Origin: Novosphingobium umbonatum
Lineage (GTDB): Bacteria > Pseudomonadota > Alphaproteobacteria > Sphingomonadales > Sphingomonadaceae
Length of the DNA stretch: 64,000 bases
Assembly (NCBI RefSeq): GCF_004005905.1
Contig: NZ_SACO01000001.1
Span: 372,001-436,000 of the forward strand
Direction: 5' to 3'
Shown piece by piece: positions 44,188 through 53,044 of this stretch. A model generated the notes under the pieces. That model was not told the origin of the DNA. It was given only the letters and a program-made list of their open reading frames with translations, and searched no databases. The first letter of the stretch is position 1. Each line of letters starts with the position of its first letter. The position numbers were made by a program, and so were the translations under genes.

Positions 44188-44790
44188 TTGACAAACGGAA
44201 CCAGCCTTTTTCTCGTGGATGGCGATGTACGGCGTAGAGCTGCTATCTCGCACTGTCTGGCCGGCAGCATGATCCATGTCGAACCTTTCGAGGATGCCTC
44301 GGAACTCATCACCCGCTGGCCCAAGAATGGCCTGCTGTTGGTGCATGATGATGGCCGCGCCATCGGCGCCCTGCTTAACCAGATGGGACGGTTGGGCCAA
44401 TGGCTGCCGGTCATCGGCTTTGCCCAGGAACCGACCACGCGCCAAGTGGTTACCGCCGTGCTGGAAGGGGCGATTGACTATATCGCATGGCCTTTCAGCG
44501 GCGAAGAAATCTCGCGCGTGGTCAATGAGGCTGAGGCCAAGGCAGAAGTGTTTGGCAGCGCGAAACTGCGCGAGGCGCTGGCCCGCAGCCGCGTCGACCG
44601 ACTCACCAAGCGTGAAAAGGAAGTGCTGGCCGGTGTGGCCGGTGGCCTGTCCAACCGCATGATCGGCGAGAAACTGTCGATCAGCCCGCGCACGGTGGAA
44701 ATCCATCGCGCCAATATGCTGACCAAGATGGGAGCCAACCACACTTCCGAAGCGATTCGTATCGCGATCGAGGCTGCCTTGGTGACCTGA
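44188..44790 (+). CDS. LuxR/FixJ-type regulator with an atypical receiver
   Basis: The 200-residue protein has a receiver-like domain (residues 5-115). LFLVDGD marks the acidic pocket and LLLVHDD (Asp54/55) the possible phosphorylation site. The conserved Lys of the KPF motif is Trp (IAWPF), so signalling is atypical. A LuxR HTH is at about 135-195 (LTKREKEVLAGVAGGLSNRM, ISPRTVEIHRANM). A TTG start at 44188 is preferred because GGGGGTAGGG lies just before it; a GTG at 44161 is the alternative. Position between fliS and cheB suggests control of motility. Confidence 0.75.
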   Translation: MTNGTSLFLVDGDVRRRAAISHCLAGSMIHVEPFEDASELITRWPKNGLLLVHDDGRAIGALLNQMGRLGQWLPVIGFAQEPTTRQVVTAVLEGAIDYIAWPFSGEEISRVVNEAEAKAEVFGSAKLREALARSRVDRLTKREKEVLAGVAGGLSNRMIGEKLSISPRTVEIHRANMLTKMGANHTSEAIRIAIEAALVT

Positions 44791-44826
44791 CACCGCGCGC
44801 ATCAACGGTTCACATCTGTCCTGCAC

Positions 44827-44986
44827 GATCAAAAGGGCTTCGGCCTGATCACTTGGTCGCAGCCTGAAAGATAGGTTCTGCTGCTGCCATGCTGTCTTAC
44901 GGCCCTCCCTCCTAGCCCGCAGCATGGCGGCCAGCAGGAAGATGGACGCCCTCTGACTCGAAAAGGGTCAGGGGGCGTTCTATTTT
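44827..44986 (+). ncRNA. candidate small RNA with a CU-rich loop and terminator
   Basis: Three hairpins follow each other in an intergenic gap. GATCA...GGC-UUCG-GCC...TGATC is at 44827-44850. CTGCT-GCCATGCTG pairs with CAGCATGGC...AGCAG at 44881-44937, and its 25-base loop carries CCTCCCTCCT (44904-44913). The last is an intrinsic terminator, ACGCCCTCTGAC/GTCAGGGGGCGT (44946-44978), with TCTATTTTG after it. A CCUCC loop can pair with ribosome binding sites, as in the CcsR/cuckoo RNAs of alphaproteobacteria. It could instead be the 3' leader of the preceding LuxR gene. Confidence 0.45.
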
Positions 44987-45060
44987 GTACCGACAACACA
45001 CAATGCAGAAAGAGGCCCCCGACCAGAGCCGGGAGCCTTCCCTGATTGCCTATCCTATTG

Positions 45061-46104
45061 TCAGGACTGGTTGCAGCTCGACAGGATCGCCGCGCCCAAC
45101 TGGTCCAAAGGCAGCACTTTCTCTGCGCCACCGGCCGCCACTGCCGCGGCCGGCGTTTCACCCACCGTAGCCGTGCTGGGATCTTCGACATAGGTCTTGC
45201 CGCCTGCATCACGCAGCATCTTCAAGCCCTTGGCGCCATCAGCGCCCATGCCGGTCAACAAAGCGCCAACGGCCGGAACCCCCGCACGCGCCATGGTGCC
45301 AAACAACAGCGTGGCCGAGGGGCGCGCGCCATCCACCGGATCGCGCAAGACCATGCGCAGCTTGGGCGGCGAGCCGGGTTCGAACACCACATGCTTTTCC
45401 GGATCGGCGGCAATATGGATCGTTCCAGCGGTCAAGGCTGCACCATCCTGCGCCACCACCACCTTGCACTTCAACGCGCTGGTGATGTGATGGATGAAGG
45501 TGGCCACCAGAGCCGGTTCGCTCTGCAACACAATCACGGTGGGCGGGCAATTTTCGGGGAAAGCTGCCAGCATATGGGTCAAGGCATCAATGCCCCCCAT
45601 CGAGGCGCTGATCGCCAGAAAATGCCCGTTCCAGGTGAATTGCACTTCCTGTGCCGCCTTCAGCTCCGCCTTGGCGGCGGCGGAAGGCTTGTTGTTCTTC
45701 ACGTTCGAATTGGCAGCGGCCAGCACAATCTTGCCCAGCTTGCCCACTGTCTTCGCAAATTGTTCCGGCGTGGCCTTCAGCGGCTTGGGGAAACATTCCA
45801 CCGCGCCCAGCTCATAGGCCTTGAGCGAGGTTTCGGTTCCCGCCTGCGTCAGCGAGGAGAGCATGACCACCGGCATCGGGTTGGTCTGCATCAACTCGGC
45901 CAGAAAATCGATGCCGCTCATGCCCGGCATTTCCACGTCCAGTGTCACCACATTGGGCTTCAAAAGGGCGATCTGCTCGCGGGCTTCATCGGCATTGGCG
46001 GCCGTGCCTATCACGGTCACGTTCCGCTGCTGCTCCAGCACATCGGAAAACAGCGCTCGCATGGCGGCAGAATCGTCTACGACCAGCACCCGTGCATCGT
46101 TCAT
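45061..46104 (-). CDS. CheB-like protein with a defective catalytic triad
   Basis: The 347-residue protein has a receiver (Asp10, Asp11, phospho-Asp56 in TLDVEMPGMSG), a linker (about 125-155) and a CheB methylesterase domain. Ser168 (SASMGG) and the Asp in LLTGMGADGAKGL are present. The catalytic His of the usual IVQHM is replaced: the sequence reads VLQSEP (Ser195). It is therefore probably not an active methylesterase. A canonical CheB is encoded at 53041-54069. It is transcribed away from the chemoreceptor at 46314. Confidence 0.85.
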   Translation of the reverse strand: MNDARVLVVDDSAAMRALFSDVLEQQRNVTVIGTAANADEAREQIALLKPNVVTLDVEMPGMSGIDFLAELMQTNPMPVVMLSSLTQAGTETSLKAYELGAVECFPKPLKATPEQFAKTVGKLGKIVLAAANSNVKNNKPSAAAKAELKAAQEVQFTWNGHFLAISASMGGIDALTHMLAAFPENCPPTVIVLQSEPALVATFIHHITSALKCKVVVAQDGAALTAGTIHIAADPEKHVVFEPGSPPKLRMVLRDPVDGARPSATLLFGTMARAGVPAVGALLTGMGADGAKGLKMLRDAGGKTYVEDPSTATVGETPAAAVAAGGAEKVLPLDQLGAAILSSCNQS

Positions 46105-46243
46105 CTCGGCTTACTTCCTGTCTGGAATACATAGTTAACGCCAGTGAGGCGATGCATTGGGTGTAGCCCAAATAGACAAAACAAATGCCAGCCCGCTTCT
46201 ATGCACAAATCCCTAGGGGACACTAAGTGGAGCTTTGGTTTGG

Positions 46244-46251
46244 ATGGTTAA
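46244..46251. promoter_or_regulatory. possible CtrA half site between cheB-like and chemoreceptor genes
   Basis: ATGGTTAA is the complement of TTAACCAT, the CtrA half-site word known from Caulobacter. It lies in the divergent region, 62 bases before the chemoreceptor start. Similar words occur at 48118-48125 and 27818-27825. CtrA control of motility is known in sphingomonads; eight bases alone are weak evidence. Confidence 0.25.
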
Positions 46252-46313
46252 CAGACGCTCATTCGCCACAGAGAACAGGGGTTTTCGGCGTGGCATCGTG
46301 ACGGGGGTCGCAC

Positions 46314-48035
46314 ATGTCCATCATGATCAAGAGCCAAAGAGGCGCAACAATAATTATCGCTGTGGTGGCATTGGCCATCACCATCGCCGGTTTCGGCATC
46401 AGCCGCATTCGCATCGGCGGACCAATCCACCACCAAAACCAGCAAATCAGCGACTTTTTTGCCGATACGCTGCCACCGCCGCTGTTTGTCGTCGAGCCCT
46501 ATCTGGAGGCCAGCCTGCTGCTGCAAGCGCCCGATACGTTGCCCCGACAAAAAGCGAGGCTGGCGCAACTGGAGTCGGATTTCCAGCAGCGCACCAACTT
46601 CTGGCGCGACTCGGATCTGGATGAGGCGTTAAAGGCACAGCTGGCCACGGGCGCGCATGCATCCGGTCTGGCGTTCTGGAAGGAAATGGACGAAACTTTT
46701 CTGCCTGCGATCGCCGCGAAAGATATGGTGACCGCGCAAACCTCCTACCAACGCCTGTCCGCGCTCTATATCCAGCATCGCGGCGATATTGACGCGCTGA
46801 CCGCCAAGGCCCAGCAGCGCCAACAGGCTCTGCAGGATAGCAGCAATACAACTCTCAACCTGCTGCTGGCCCTTCTGGGCGCAATTGGCTTGCTGTTGAT
46901 CGCCATGCTGTTGATCGCCAAAAATGCGCAGGAGAAATTTGTCCTGCGCCCGCTGCACCACACCGCCGATACGATGGTGCAAATGGCCGCGGGTCAGCTC
47001 GACACCGGCATCACCACCGATCACCGCAATGACGAGATCGGGATGATGACCCGATCGATCGAAGTGTTCCGCACCAATGCCCGCGCGCTGCAAGTGGCCG
47101 CCACGCATCAGGCGCAATTGGTCAAGGCCCTGTCGCAAGGCTTGCAACAACTGGCCGAGGGCAATTTGCAGCACCGCATTCAGGAGCCCCTGGCTAGCGA
47201 TTACGAATCGCTCCGCCTCACCTTTAACCAAAGTCTGGCCGAATTGAGCCAGGTCGTCGGCGGCGTGACGCAGGCGGCCGAAAGGGTGAACAAGGGCGCC
47301 AAGGAGATTCATGAAGCCTCCAGCGATCTGGCCCGCCGCAATGAAGCGCAATCGGGCGCGCTGGACGAGGCAAGGATGCTGATGGAGCAAGTCTCGGCCA
47401 CCATCGAGGCCAGCGCCAGCAATGCCCGCGCGATTCAGGCCAGCATCGCGCAGGCCCATCTCGAAGCCTCCGACGGCGGCGATGTGGTCGAACGCGCCAG
47501 CGCGGCGATGAGCGACATTGAACGCTCCTCTGAACAGATCGGCCAGATCGTCAATCTGATCGACGGCATCGCCTTCCAGACGAATCTGCTGGCGCTCAAC
47601 GCCGGAGTCGAGGCCGCCCGCGCAGGCGATGCCGGAAAAGGCTTTGCCGTTGTCGCCAGCGAAGTCCGCGCCCTGGCCCAACGCAGCGCAGACGCCGCCC
47701 ATGACATCAAGGCGCTGATCTCCGGCTCCACCGAGCAGGTTGCAGGCGGGGTGGAACTGGTGCGCGAAACGGGCGACCTTTTGGGTCGAATCGTGGCGCG
47801 CGTGGGCGAGATTCGCAACCAGATCAGCGAAATTGCCGATGCCTCGGCCATGGAGGCCAGCCATATCGCCAAAGCCAATCAGGCGATTGGGCAAATGGGC
47901 GCCATTACCGAACGCAATGTCGCCATGTCCGAAGAAGCCATCGCCGCCGCGCGCTGCCTGTCTCAAGAAGCGACAGCCATGACGGGCATGGTGGAACATT
48001 TCAAAAGCGCGCCCCCGCTGCGGCAGGCGGCCTAA
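46314..48035 (+). CDS. methyl-accepting chemotaxis receptor 1
   Basis: The 573-residue receptor has TM1 (about residues 10-29), a periplasmic four-helix-like sensor (about 35-175), TM2 (about 180-203), HAMP and a cytoplasmic signalling domain. Its tip reads DGIAFQTNLLALNAGVEAAR. The ligand is unknown. It lacks a C-terminal CheR-docking pentapeptide and ends PPLRQAA. No second HAMP was recognised. Confidence 0.9.
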   Translation: MSIMIKSQRGATIIIAVVALAITIAGFGISRIRIGGPIHHQNQQISDFFADTLPPPLFVVEPYLEASLLLQAPDTLPRQKARLAQLESDFQQRTNFWRDSDLDEALKAQLATGAHASGLAFWKEMDETFLPAIAAKDMVTAQTSYQRLSALYIQHRGDIDALTAKAQQRQQALQDSSNTTLNLLLALLGAIGLLLIAMLLIAKNAQEKFVLRPLHHTADTMVQMAAGQLDTGITTDHRNDEIGMMTRSIEVFRTNARALQVAATHQAQLVKALSQGLQQLAEGNLQHRIQEPLASDYESLRLTFNQSLAELSQVVGGVTQAAERVNKGAKEIHEASSDLARRNEAQSGALDEARMLMEQVSATIEASASNARAIQASIAQAHLEASDGGDVVERASAAMSDIERSSEQIGQIVNLIDGIAFQTNLLALNAGVEAARAGDAGKGFAVVASEVRALAQRSADAAHDIKALISGSTEQVAGGVELVRETGDLLGRIVARVGEIRNQISEIADASAMEASHIAKANQAIGQMGAITERNVAMSEEAIAAARCLSQEATAMTGMVEHFKSAPPLRQAA

Positions 48036-48136
48036 GCGCCGAAATCCAAGGCTTTTGCCCACTCGGGGTAAATACGGGGCAGTGCGAAAACAGGACGTTG
48101 CCTCCCGCGCTCTATGATTAACCACATTAGGCCAAT

Positions 48137-48168
48137 CCGCCTACTAAACCGCAGAATTTAGGCGGTTT
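48137..48168 (+). promoter_or_regulatory. two alternative hairpins before receptor 2
   Basis: CCGCCTA (48137-48143) can pair with TAGGCGG (48159-48165), or AAACCGC (48146-48152) with GCGGTTT (48162-48168). The two pairings share bases and exclude each other. The ribosome binding site GGAGAAG follows directly. This could be a translational switch or chance. Confidence 0.35.
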
Positions 48169-48180
48169 CTGGAGAAGACG

Positions 48181-49671
48181 ATGCTCGACTGGTTTGAAAA
48201 GGAAGCCCCGATTCGGGAAAAATTCCGGGCATTGCTGTTTGTTTTGAGCGCATGCGGCGCTCTGGGCGTGCTCGGCGTGGTGCTTTTGGCCTTTGGCTTG
48301 GTGAACAGCACCATCGCCATCGGGCTGTCGGTGCTGGGCCTGCTGGGCATTATCGTCACCATTTCCGCAGCCTCCGAACGCATTTCCACGCCTTATATGT
48401 CGATGGTCGAACGCATGGAGGCGATGGCGCAGGGCGATTTCTCCAGCCCCGTGCATTACACCGAATATCGCGATTGCGTTGGCCGCATGGCCCGCACCGT
48501 TGTCAGCTGGCGCGACCGCGCCAATGCAGGCGCAGAATCGCGTGCTGCCCAAGCCGTGATCGTCGAAAAGCTGAGCGCCGCTCTCAAGCAAATGTCGGCC
48601 AACCAGCTCGACTGCATCATCCGTGAACCCTTCCCCGCCGGTCATGACGAATTGCGTCAGGATTTCAACGCTGCGGCCACCTCGCTGGCGCAGGCTTTGG
48701 AATCGGTCCGCGCCAGCGCGGCGGGCGTTCTGACCGGTGCCAACGAAATCCACACGGCATCGCACGATCTTTCCAGCCGCAACGAACAACAGGCCGCCAC
48801 GCTGGAAGAAACCGCCGCCGCGATGAATCAGGTGACCGAAGGCGTGAAAGAAAGCGCCAAGAGCGCCAATGAAGTGCAAAAGTCGATCACCGAGGCCCAT
48901 CAGGAAGCCACCGAAGGCGGCATGGTGGTGACCCGCGCGATCGAAGCCATGGCCGCCATCGAGCGCAGCGCGCAGGAAATCAACCAGATCATCGGCGTGA
49001 TCGACGGCATCGCTTTCCAGACCAACCTCTTGGCCCTGAACGCAGGCGTGGAAGCCGCCCGCGCAGGCGATGCAGGCAAGGGCTTTGCGGTGGTCGCCAA
49101 CGAAGTGCGCGCGCTGGCCCAGCGCAGCGCCGACGCGGCCAAGGACATCAAGGCGCTGATCACCACCTCGACCGAACAGGTTTCGGGCGGCGTGGGCCTC
49201 GTGCGCGAAACCGGCACTTTGTTGGGCCGTATCGTGGAACGCGTGGGCGAAATCACCACGCTGGTCAGCGATATTGCCAATAATGCCAATGTGCAGGCCG
49301 CAGGGCTGGATATGGTCAACAATGCCGTGGGCGAAATGGACCGCGTGACGCAACAGAATGCGGCCATGGTGGAACAATCCACCGCCGCCGCCCGCAGCCT
49401 TGCCGACGAGGCCCGCGAATTGAACTCGGTCGTTTCGCGCTTCCGCACCGGTCTGGCCCATGGTGGCGGCAACTATGCCGCCGCCGCCAGTTACAGCCCC
49501 GCCCAGAGCAGTGGGGACGCCGTGCCCTTCATCCGTTCCAGCCAGCGTTCCGCACCCCGTGCACCCGCAGGCCGCACCGCCTTTGCGCCGCAAGCGCCCG
49601 CCACCATGGGCAATCTGGCGCTCAAGCCCTCCGCCTCTTCGGCTCCGGCCGAAGACTGGTCCGAATTCTGA
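48181..49671 (+). CDS. methyl-accepting chemotaxis receptor 2 (no periplasmic sensor)
   Basis: The 496-residue receptor has two close membrane helices (about residues 17-37 and 42-63), so almost no periplasmic part. The signalling domain tip reads DGIAFQTNLLALNAGVEAAR near residue 275. The C-terminus ends in DWSEF, matching the xWxxF pentapeptide that tethers CheR and CheB in enterobacterial receptors. It probably senses membrane or cytoplasmic state. It starts the che operon. Confidence 0.9.
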   Translation: MLDWFEKEAPIREKFRALLFVLSACGALGVLGVVLLAFGLVNSTIAIGLSVLGLLGIIVTISAASERISTPYMSMVERMEAMAQGDFSSPVHYTEYRDCVGRMARTVVSWRDRANAGAESRAAQAVIVEKLSAALKQMSANQLDCIIREPFPAGHDELRQDFNAAATSLAQALESVRASAAGVLTGANEIHTASHDLSSRNEQQAATLEETAAAMNQVTEGVKESAKSANEVQKSITEAHQEATEGGMVVTRAIEAMAAIERSAQEINQIIGVIDGIAFQTNLLALNAGVEAARAGDAGKGFAVVANEVRALAQRSADAAKDIKALITTSTEQVSGGVGLVRETGTLLGRIVERVGEITTLVSDIANNANVQAAGLDMVNNAVGEMDRVTQQNAAMVEQSTAAARSLADEARELNSVVSRFRTGLAHGGGNYAAAASYSPAQSSGDAVPFIRSSQRSAPRAPAGRTAFAPQAPATMGNLALKPSASSAPAEDWSEF

Positions 49672-49701
49672 TCGCGCTGACCGCCATCTAAGGAAATCGC
49701 C

Positions 49702-49962
49702 ATGCGCAACATAGTCCTTCCCGCCCGCTGCGACCGGGCCGCCACCGAAGCGCTGCTGCCCGAATTTCAGGCCGCTCTGGGCGCTGGCCCGCTGTCGATT
49801 GATGCCAGCGGCACCGAACAGATCGGTCAGGCCATGCTGCAACTGCTGATCAGCGCCCGCCGCACCGGCGACGGGGCAAAAATCATCCCCTCCTCCGCCC
49901 TGATGGATGCTGCGCGCCTCACCGGACTGGAACACGCTCTGTTTGAAGGAACCATCGTATGA
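49702..49962 (+). CDS. small STAS-domain protein in the che operon
   Basis: The 86-residue protein looks like a single STAS domain: LSIDASGTEQIGQAMLQLLI with Ser32/Asp34 near the usual phosphorylation loop, then GDGAKIIPSSALMDAARLTG. It overlaps cheA by four bases. STAS proteins often act as switchable binding partners; in this operon it may modulate CheA, an inference only. Confidence 0.75.
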   Translation: MRNIVLPARCDRAATEALLPEFQAALGAGPLSIDASGTEQIGQAMLQLLISARRTGDGAKIIPSSALMDAARLTGLEHALFEGTIV

Positions 49963-52151
49963 GTCCTGAGGAAATCCAGGGCATATTCTTCATCGAATGT
50001 GAAGAATCCTTGGCGGCTGCTGAACAGGGTCTGGCCCAGTGCAAGGCTGGCACCCATGATGCCGAAACGATCAACGCGATTTTCCGCGCGGTCCATTCGA
50101 TCAAGGGCGGCGCAGGCGCTTTTGGCTTTGAGGCTCTGCAGGCCTTCACCCACACGTTTGAAACGCTTTTGTCGGATGTGCGCGAAAATCTCGTGCCACT
50201 GCCGCCGCTGGTCGATCTGCTGCTGCGCGCGTTGGACGTCCTGTCGGACCATGTGACCGCAGCACGCGAAGGCGGCAGCCCGCCCGAAGACGCCGCCCTG
50301 ATCCGCGAATTGGAAGCGGGCATGGCCAATGCGCAAGGCGCGCATGCTGCCGAAGCCCCCGCCGCCGCGCCGCAGGTCTATACGATTGACGAGGAAGACC
50401 TCACCAGCGACGCCGATCTGGATGCCATGCTCAACGGGCTGGCCAATTCGGCGCCGCTTGATGATCCCGGTGGCCCCACCGCGCCCGAACCTGCTGGCTG
50501 GCACGTGCATCTGCGCGCCCATGCAGGCGCCATGCGCAATGGCGGCGAGCCTTTGCTCTTGCTGCGCGAATTGGCGCAATTGGGCGCGCGTTGCATTGAA
50601 TGCGACACGTCCGCCGTGCCCAGCCTTGACGATTTCGACCCGCATCAGGGCTATCTGGGCTGGAGCTTCAGCGTTCCTTGCGATGTGAGCGAAAATGCCG
50701 TGCGCGACATTTTCGACTTTGTCGGCGATGATTGCCCGATTGCCATCGGCCCCAATTCTTCGATGCCGCCTTTGCAGATCGACAAGCCGCTGCATCGCCC
50801 CGCCCCCGCTGCCAGCGCGCCTGCGCCTGCGCCTTCTGCGCCGGTCGCCGCCGCTGCGCCCAAACCCGCCGCTCCTGCCGCGCCTGCTGCCGCTGCTCCC
50901 GTGCCCGCCCCCGTGGCGCCCACGCCGGAAACGGCCTCGAACGGCTCCAGCCCTCCGGCGGCCCCTGCCCCCGGTCAATCGATCCGCATCGATCTGATCA
51001 AGCTGGACAAGTTGATCGACACGGTGGGCGAATTGGTGATTGCCCAAGCCATGCTGGCCCAGCGCCTGCAGAATGAAAATGTGCAGTCCACCGAAGAGCT
51101 GACCCTGCTGGAAAGCCTGACGCGCGACATTCAGGAAAGCGCCATGTCGATCCGCGCCCAGCCGATCGGCAGCGTGTTCAGCCGCGTGCCGCGTATCCTG
51201 CGCGAATTGGCCAGCAGCACGGGCAAGCATGTCAACCTGCAGGTGTTTGGTGAGACGACCGAACTCGACAAGACCGTGATCGAACGGCTTGGCGAGCCTT
51301 TGACTCACCTCATCCGCAATGCGGTGGACCATGGTATCGAAAAGCCCGAAGACCGTCTGGCCAAGGGCAAGAGCGCCGAGGGGACGCTGACCCTGTCGGC
51401 CGAACATCGCTCGGGCCGCATCCTGATCAAGATTGCCGATGATGGCGCAGGCATCAACCGCCAGCGCGTCTTTGCCAAGGCCGTGGAAAAGGGCATTATC
51501 AGCCCCGATGCCCAGCTGTCGAAGGAAGAAATCGATCAGCTGATCTTCGCCCCCGGCTTCTCTACGGCGGCCACCATCACCAATGTCTCGGGCCGCGGCG
51601 TGGGCATGGATGTGGTGCGCTCCAACGTGAAGGATCTGGGCGGCCGCATCACCATCGAGAGCGAGGAAGACAAGGGCACGACCTTCATCCTCACCCTGCC
51701 GCTCACTTTGGCCATTTCGGACGGTATGATCGTGAAGGTGGGCGACCAGACGCTGGTGGTTCCGCTGACCCATGTGGTGGAAAGCCTGCGTCCCGATCCC
51801 AAGGATGTGCAGGGACTTGGCGCCTCGCGCCAGATGCTCAACGTGCGCGGGCGGTTCATTCCGGTCGTCTCGGTGGGGGCGGCGGTGGGCGCGCGCGGCG
51901 CGGTATCCAACCCCTCGCAAGGCGTGCTGATCGTGGTCGACACCGAAAGCGCAGGGCAAGCTGCGCTGATGGTCGACAATATCTGGGATCAGCGCCAATT
52001 CGTGATCAAGAGCCTCGACACGCATTATCGCAGCGTGGACGGTGTGGCCGGTGCCACCATTCTGGGTGACGGCCGCGTGGCGCTGATCCTGAATGTGGAC
52101 ACGCTGGTGCAAAGCGCGGTCAGCTCCGGCTTTGGTCTGGAAGCTGCATGA
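49959..52151 (+). CDS. cheA: CheA, chemotaxis histidine kinase
   Basis: The 730-residue kinase has an Hpt domain with His46 (AVHSIKGGAGAFGF), a variable middle with an Ala/Pro linker (about 275-335), a dimerisation helix (IRIDLIKLDKLIDTVGELVI), the ATP site (HLIRNAVDHGIEKPEDRL, GRGVGMDVVRSNVKDLGG) and a C-terminal CheW-like domain. It passes phosphate to CheY and CheB. Confidence 0.95.
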   Translation: MSPEEIQGIFFIECEESLAAAEQGLAQCKAGTHDAETINAIFRAVHSIKGGAGAFGFEALQAFTHTFETLLSDVRENLVPLPPLVDLLLRALDVLSDHVTAAREGGSPPEDAALIRELEAGMANAQGAHAAEAPAAAPQVYTIDEEDLTSDADLDAMLNGLANSAPLDDPGGPTAPEPAGWHVHLRAHAGAMRNGGEPLLLLRELAQLGARCIECDTSAVPSLDDFDPHQGYLGWSFSVPCDVSENAVRDIFDFVGDDCPIAIGPNSSMPPLQIDKPLHRPAPAASAPAPAPSAPVAAAAPKPAAPAAPAAAAPVPAPVAPTPETASNGSSPPAAPAPGQSIRIDLIKLDKLIDTVGELVIAQAMLAQRLQNENVQSTEELTLLESLTRDIQESAMSIRAQPIGSVFSRVPRILRELASSTGKHVNLQVFGETTELDKTVIERLGEPLTHLIRNAVDHGIEKPEDRLAKGKSAEGTLTLSAEHRSGRILIKIADDGAGINRQRVFAKAVEKGIISPDAQLSKEEIDQLIFAPGFSTAATITNVSGRGVGMDVVRSNVKDLGGRITIESEEDKGTTFILTLPLTLAISDGMIVKVGDQTLVVPLTHVVESLRPDPKDVQGLGASRQMLNVRGRFIPVVSVGAAVGARGAVSNPSQGVLIVVDTESAGQAALMVDNIWDQRQFVIKSLDTHYRSVDGVAGATILGDGRVALILNVDTLVQSAVSSGFGLEAA

Positions 52152-53044
52152 GCTATTCGGCGGATCTGGCTGTGCCCGATCTGGCGGGCACCTTTGCGGA
52201 TACCATGCCCGGTATCAGCCCCGGCGTCTATGACGAGCGGGACTTCAAAGCCGTGGCAGCGATCATCCACAAGGAGGCAGGCATCATGCTGCCGCCCGGC
52301 AAGGCGATGCTGGTCTATTCCCGCCTCGCCCCGCTGGTGCGGGCCAGTGGTCGCGGCACTTTCTCCGGCTATATCCAGCTTATCGAGCAGGATGCCGGTG
52401 AACGCCGCAAGACGGTCAATGCGCTGACCACCAACCACACTTTCTTTTACCGCGAAGCCCATCATTTCGAACATTTTGCCGAAGTGGTGCGCCCGCGCAT
52501 GTTGCAGGATCTGGCCCATGGCGAATCCGCGCGCATGTGGTCGGCGGGCTGTTCCAGCGGTGAGGAAGTGTTTTCGCTGACCATGACGCTGCTGGGGCCG
52601 GATCGTTCGCAAGGCGTGCAGATTGCCCGCCGCGACATCCGCATTCTGGCTAGCGACATTGCCGACCATGCGCTGCAAAAGGCCAGCGAGGGGCGCTATG
52701 ACGCGAAAGATGCTTCGGGTCTGCCCGATGAACTGCGCCGCAACTGGACGCAAAATTCGGGCAACCAGATGGTGATTGCCCAAGAGGCGCGCAGCCTTGT
52801 GCAATTCAAGCGGCTCAATCTGCAAGGCGACTGGCCGATGCGCCGCCCGTTTCAGGTCATCTTTTGCCGCAACGTGATGATCTATTTCGACCAGCCCACC
52901 AAGGACCGGCTCGTGGCGCGTTTCGCGCAGGCGCTGGCCCCCGGCGGCTATCTCTACATCGGCCATAGCGAGCGCGTTTCCGGCCCTGCCGAAGACCTGC
53001 TCGAATCCGTTGGCCCCACGATTTATCACAGGAGAGCCCGGTGA
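52148..53044 (+). CDS. cheR: CheR, receptor methyltransferase
   Basis: The 298-residue protein has an N-terminal helical domain and a SAM-binding domain with MWSAGCSSGEEVFSLTMTL. VIFCRNVMIYFDQPTKDRLV is the CheR signature. It adds methyl groups to receptor glutamates. It overlaps cheA and cheB by four bases each. Confidence 0.95.
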   Translation: MSYSADLAVPDLAGTFADTMPGISPGVYDERDFKAVAAIIHKEAGIMLPPGKAMLVYSRLAPLVRASGRGTFSGYIQLIEQDAGERRKTVNALTTNHTFFYREAHHFEHFAEVVRPRMLQDLAHGESARMWSAGCSSGEEVFSLTMTLLGPDRSQGVQIARRDIRILASDIADHALQKASEGRYDAKDASGLPDELRRNWTQNSGNQMVIAQEARSLVQFKRLNLQGDWPMRRPFQVIFCRNVMIYFDQPTKDRLVARFAQALAPGGYLYIGHSERVSGPAEDLLESVGPTIYHRRAR

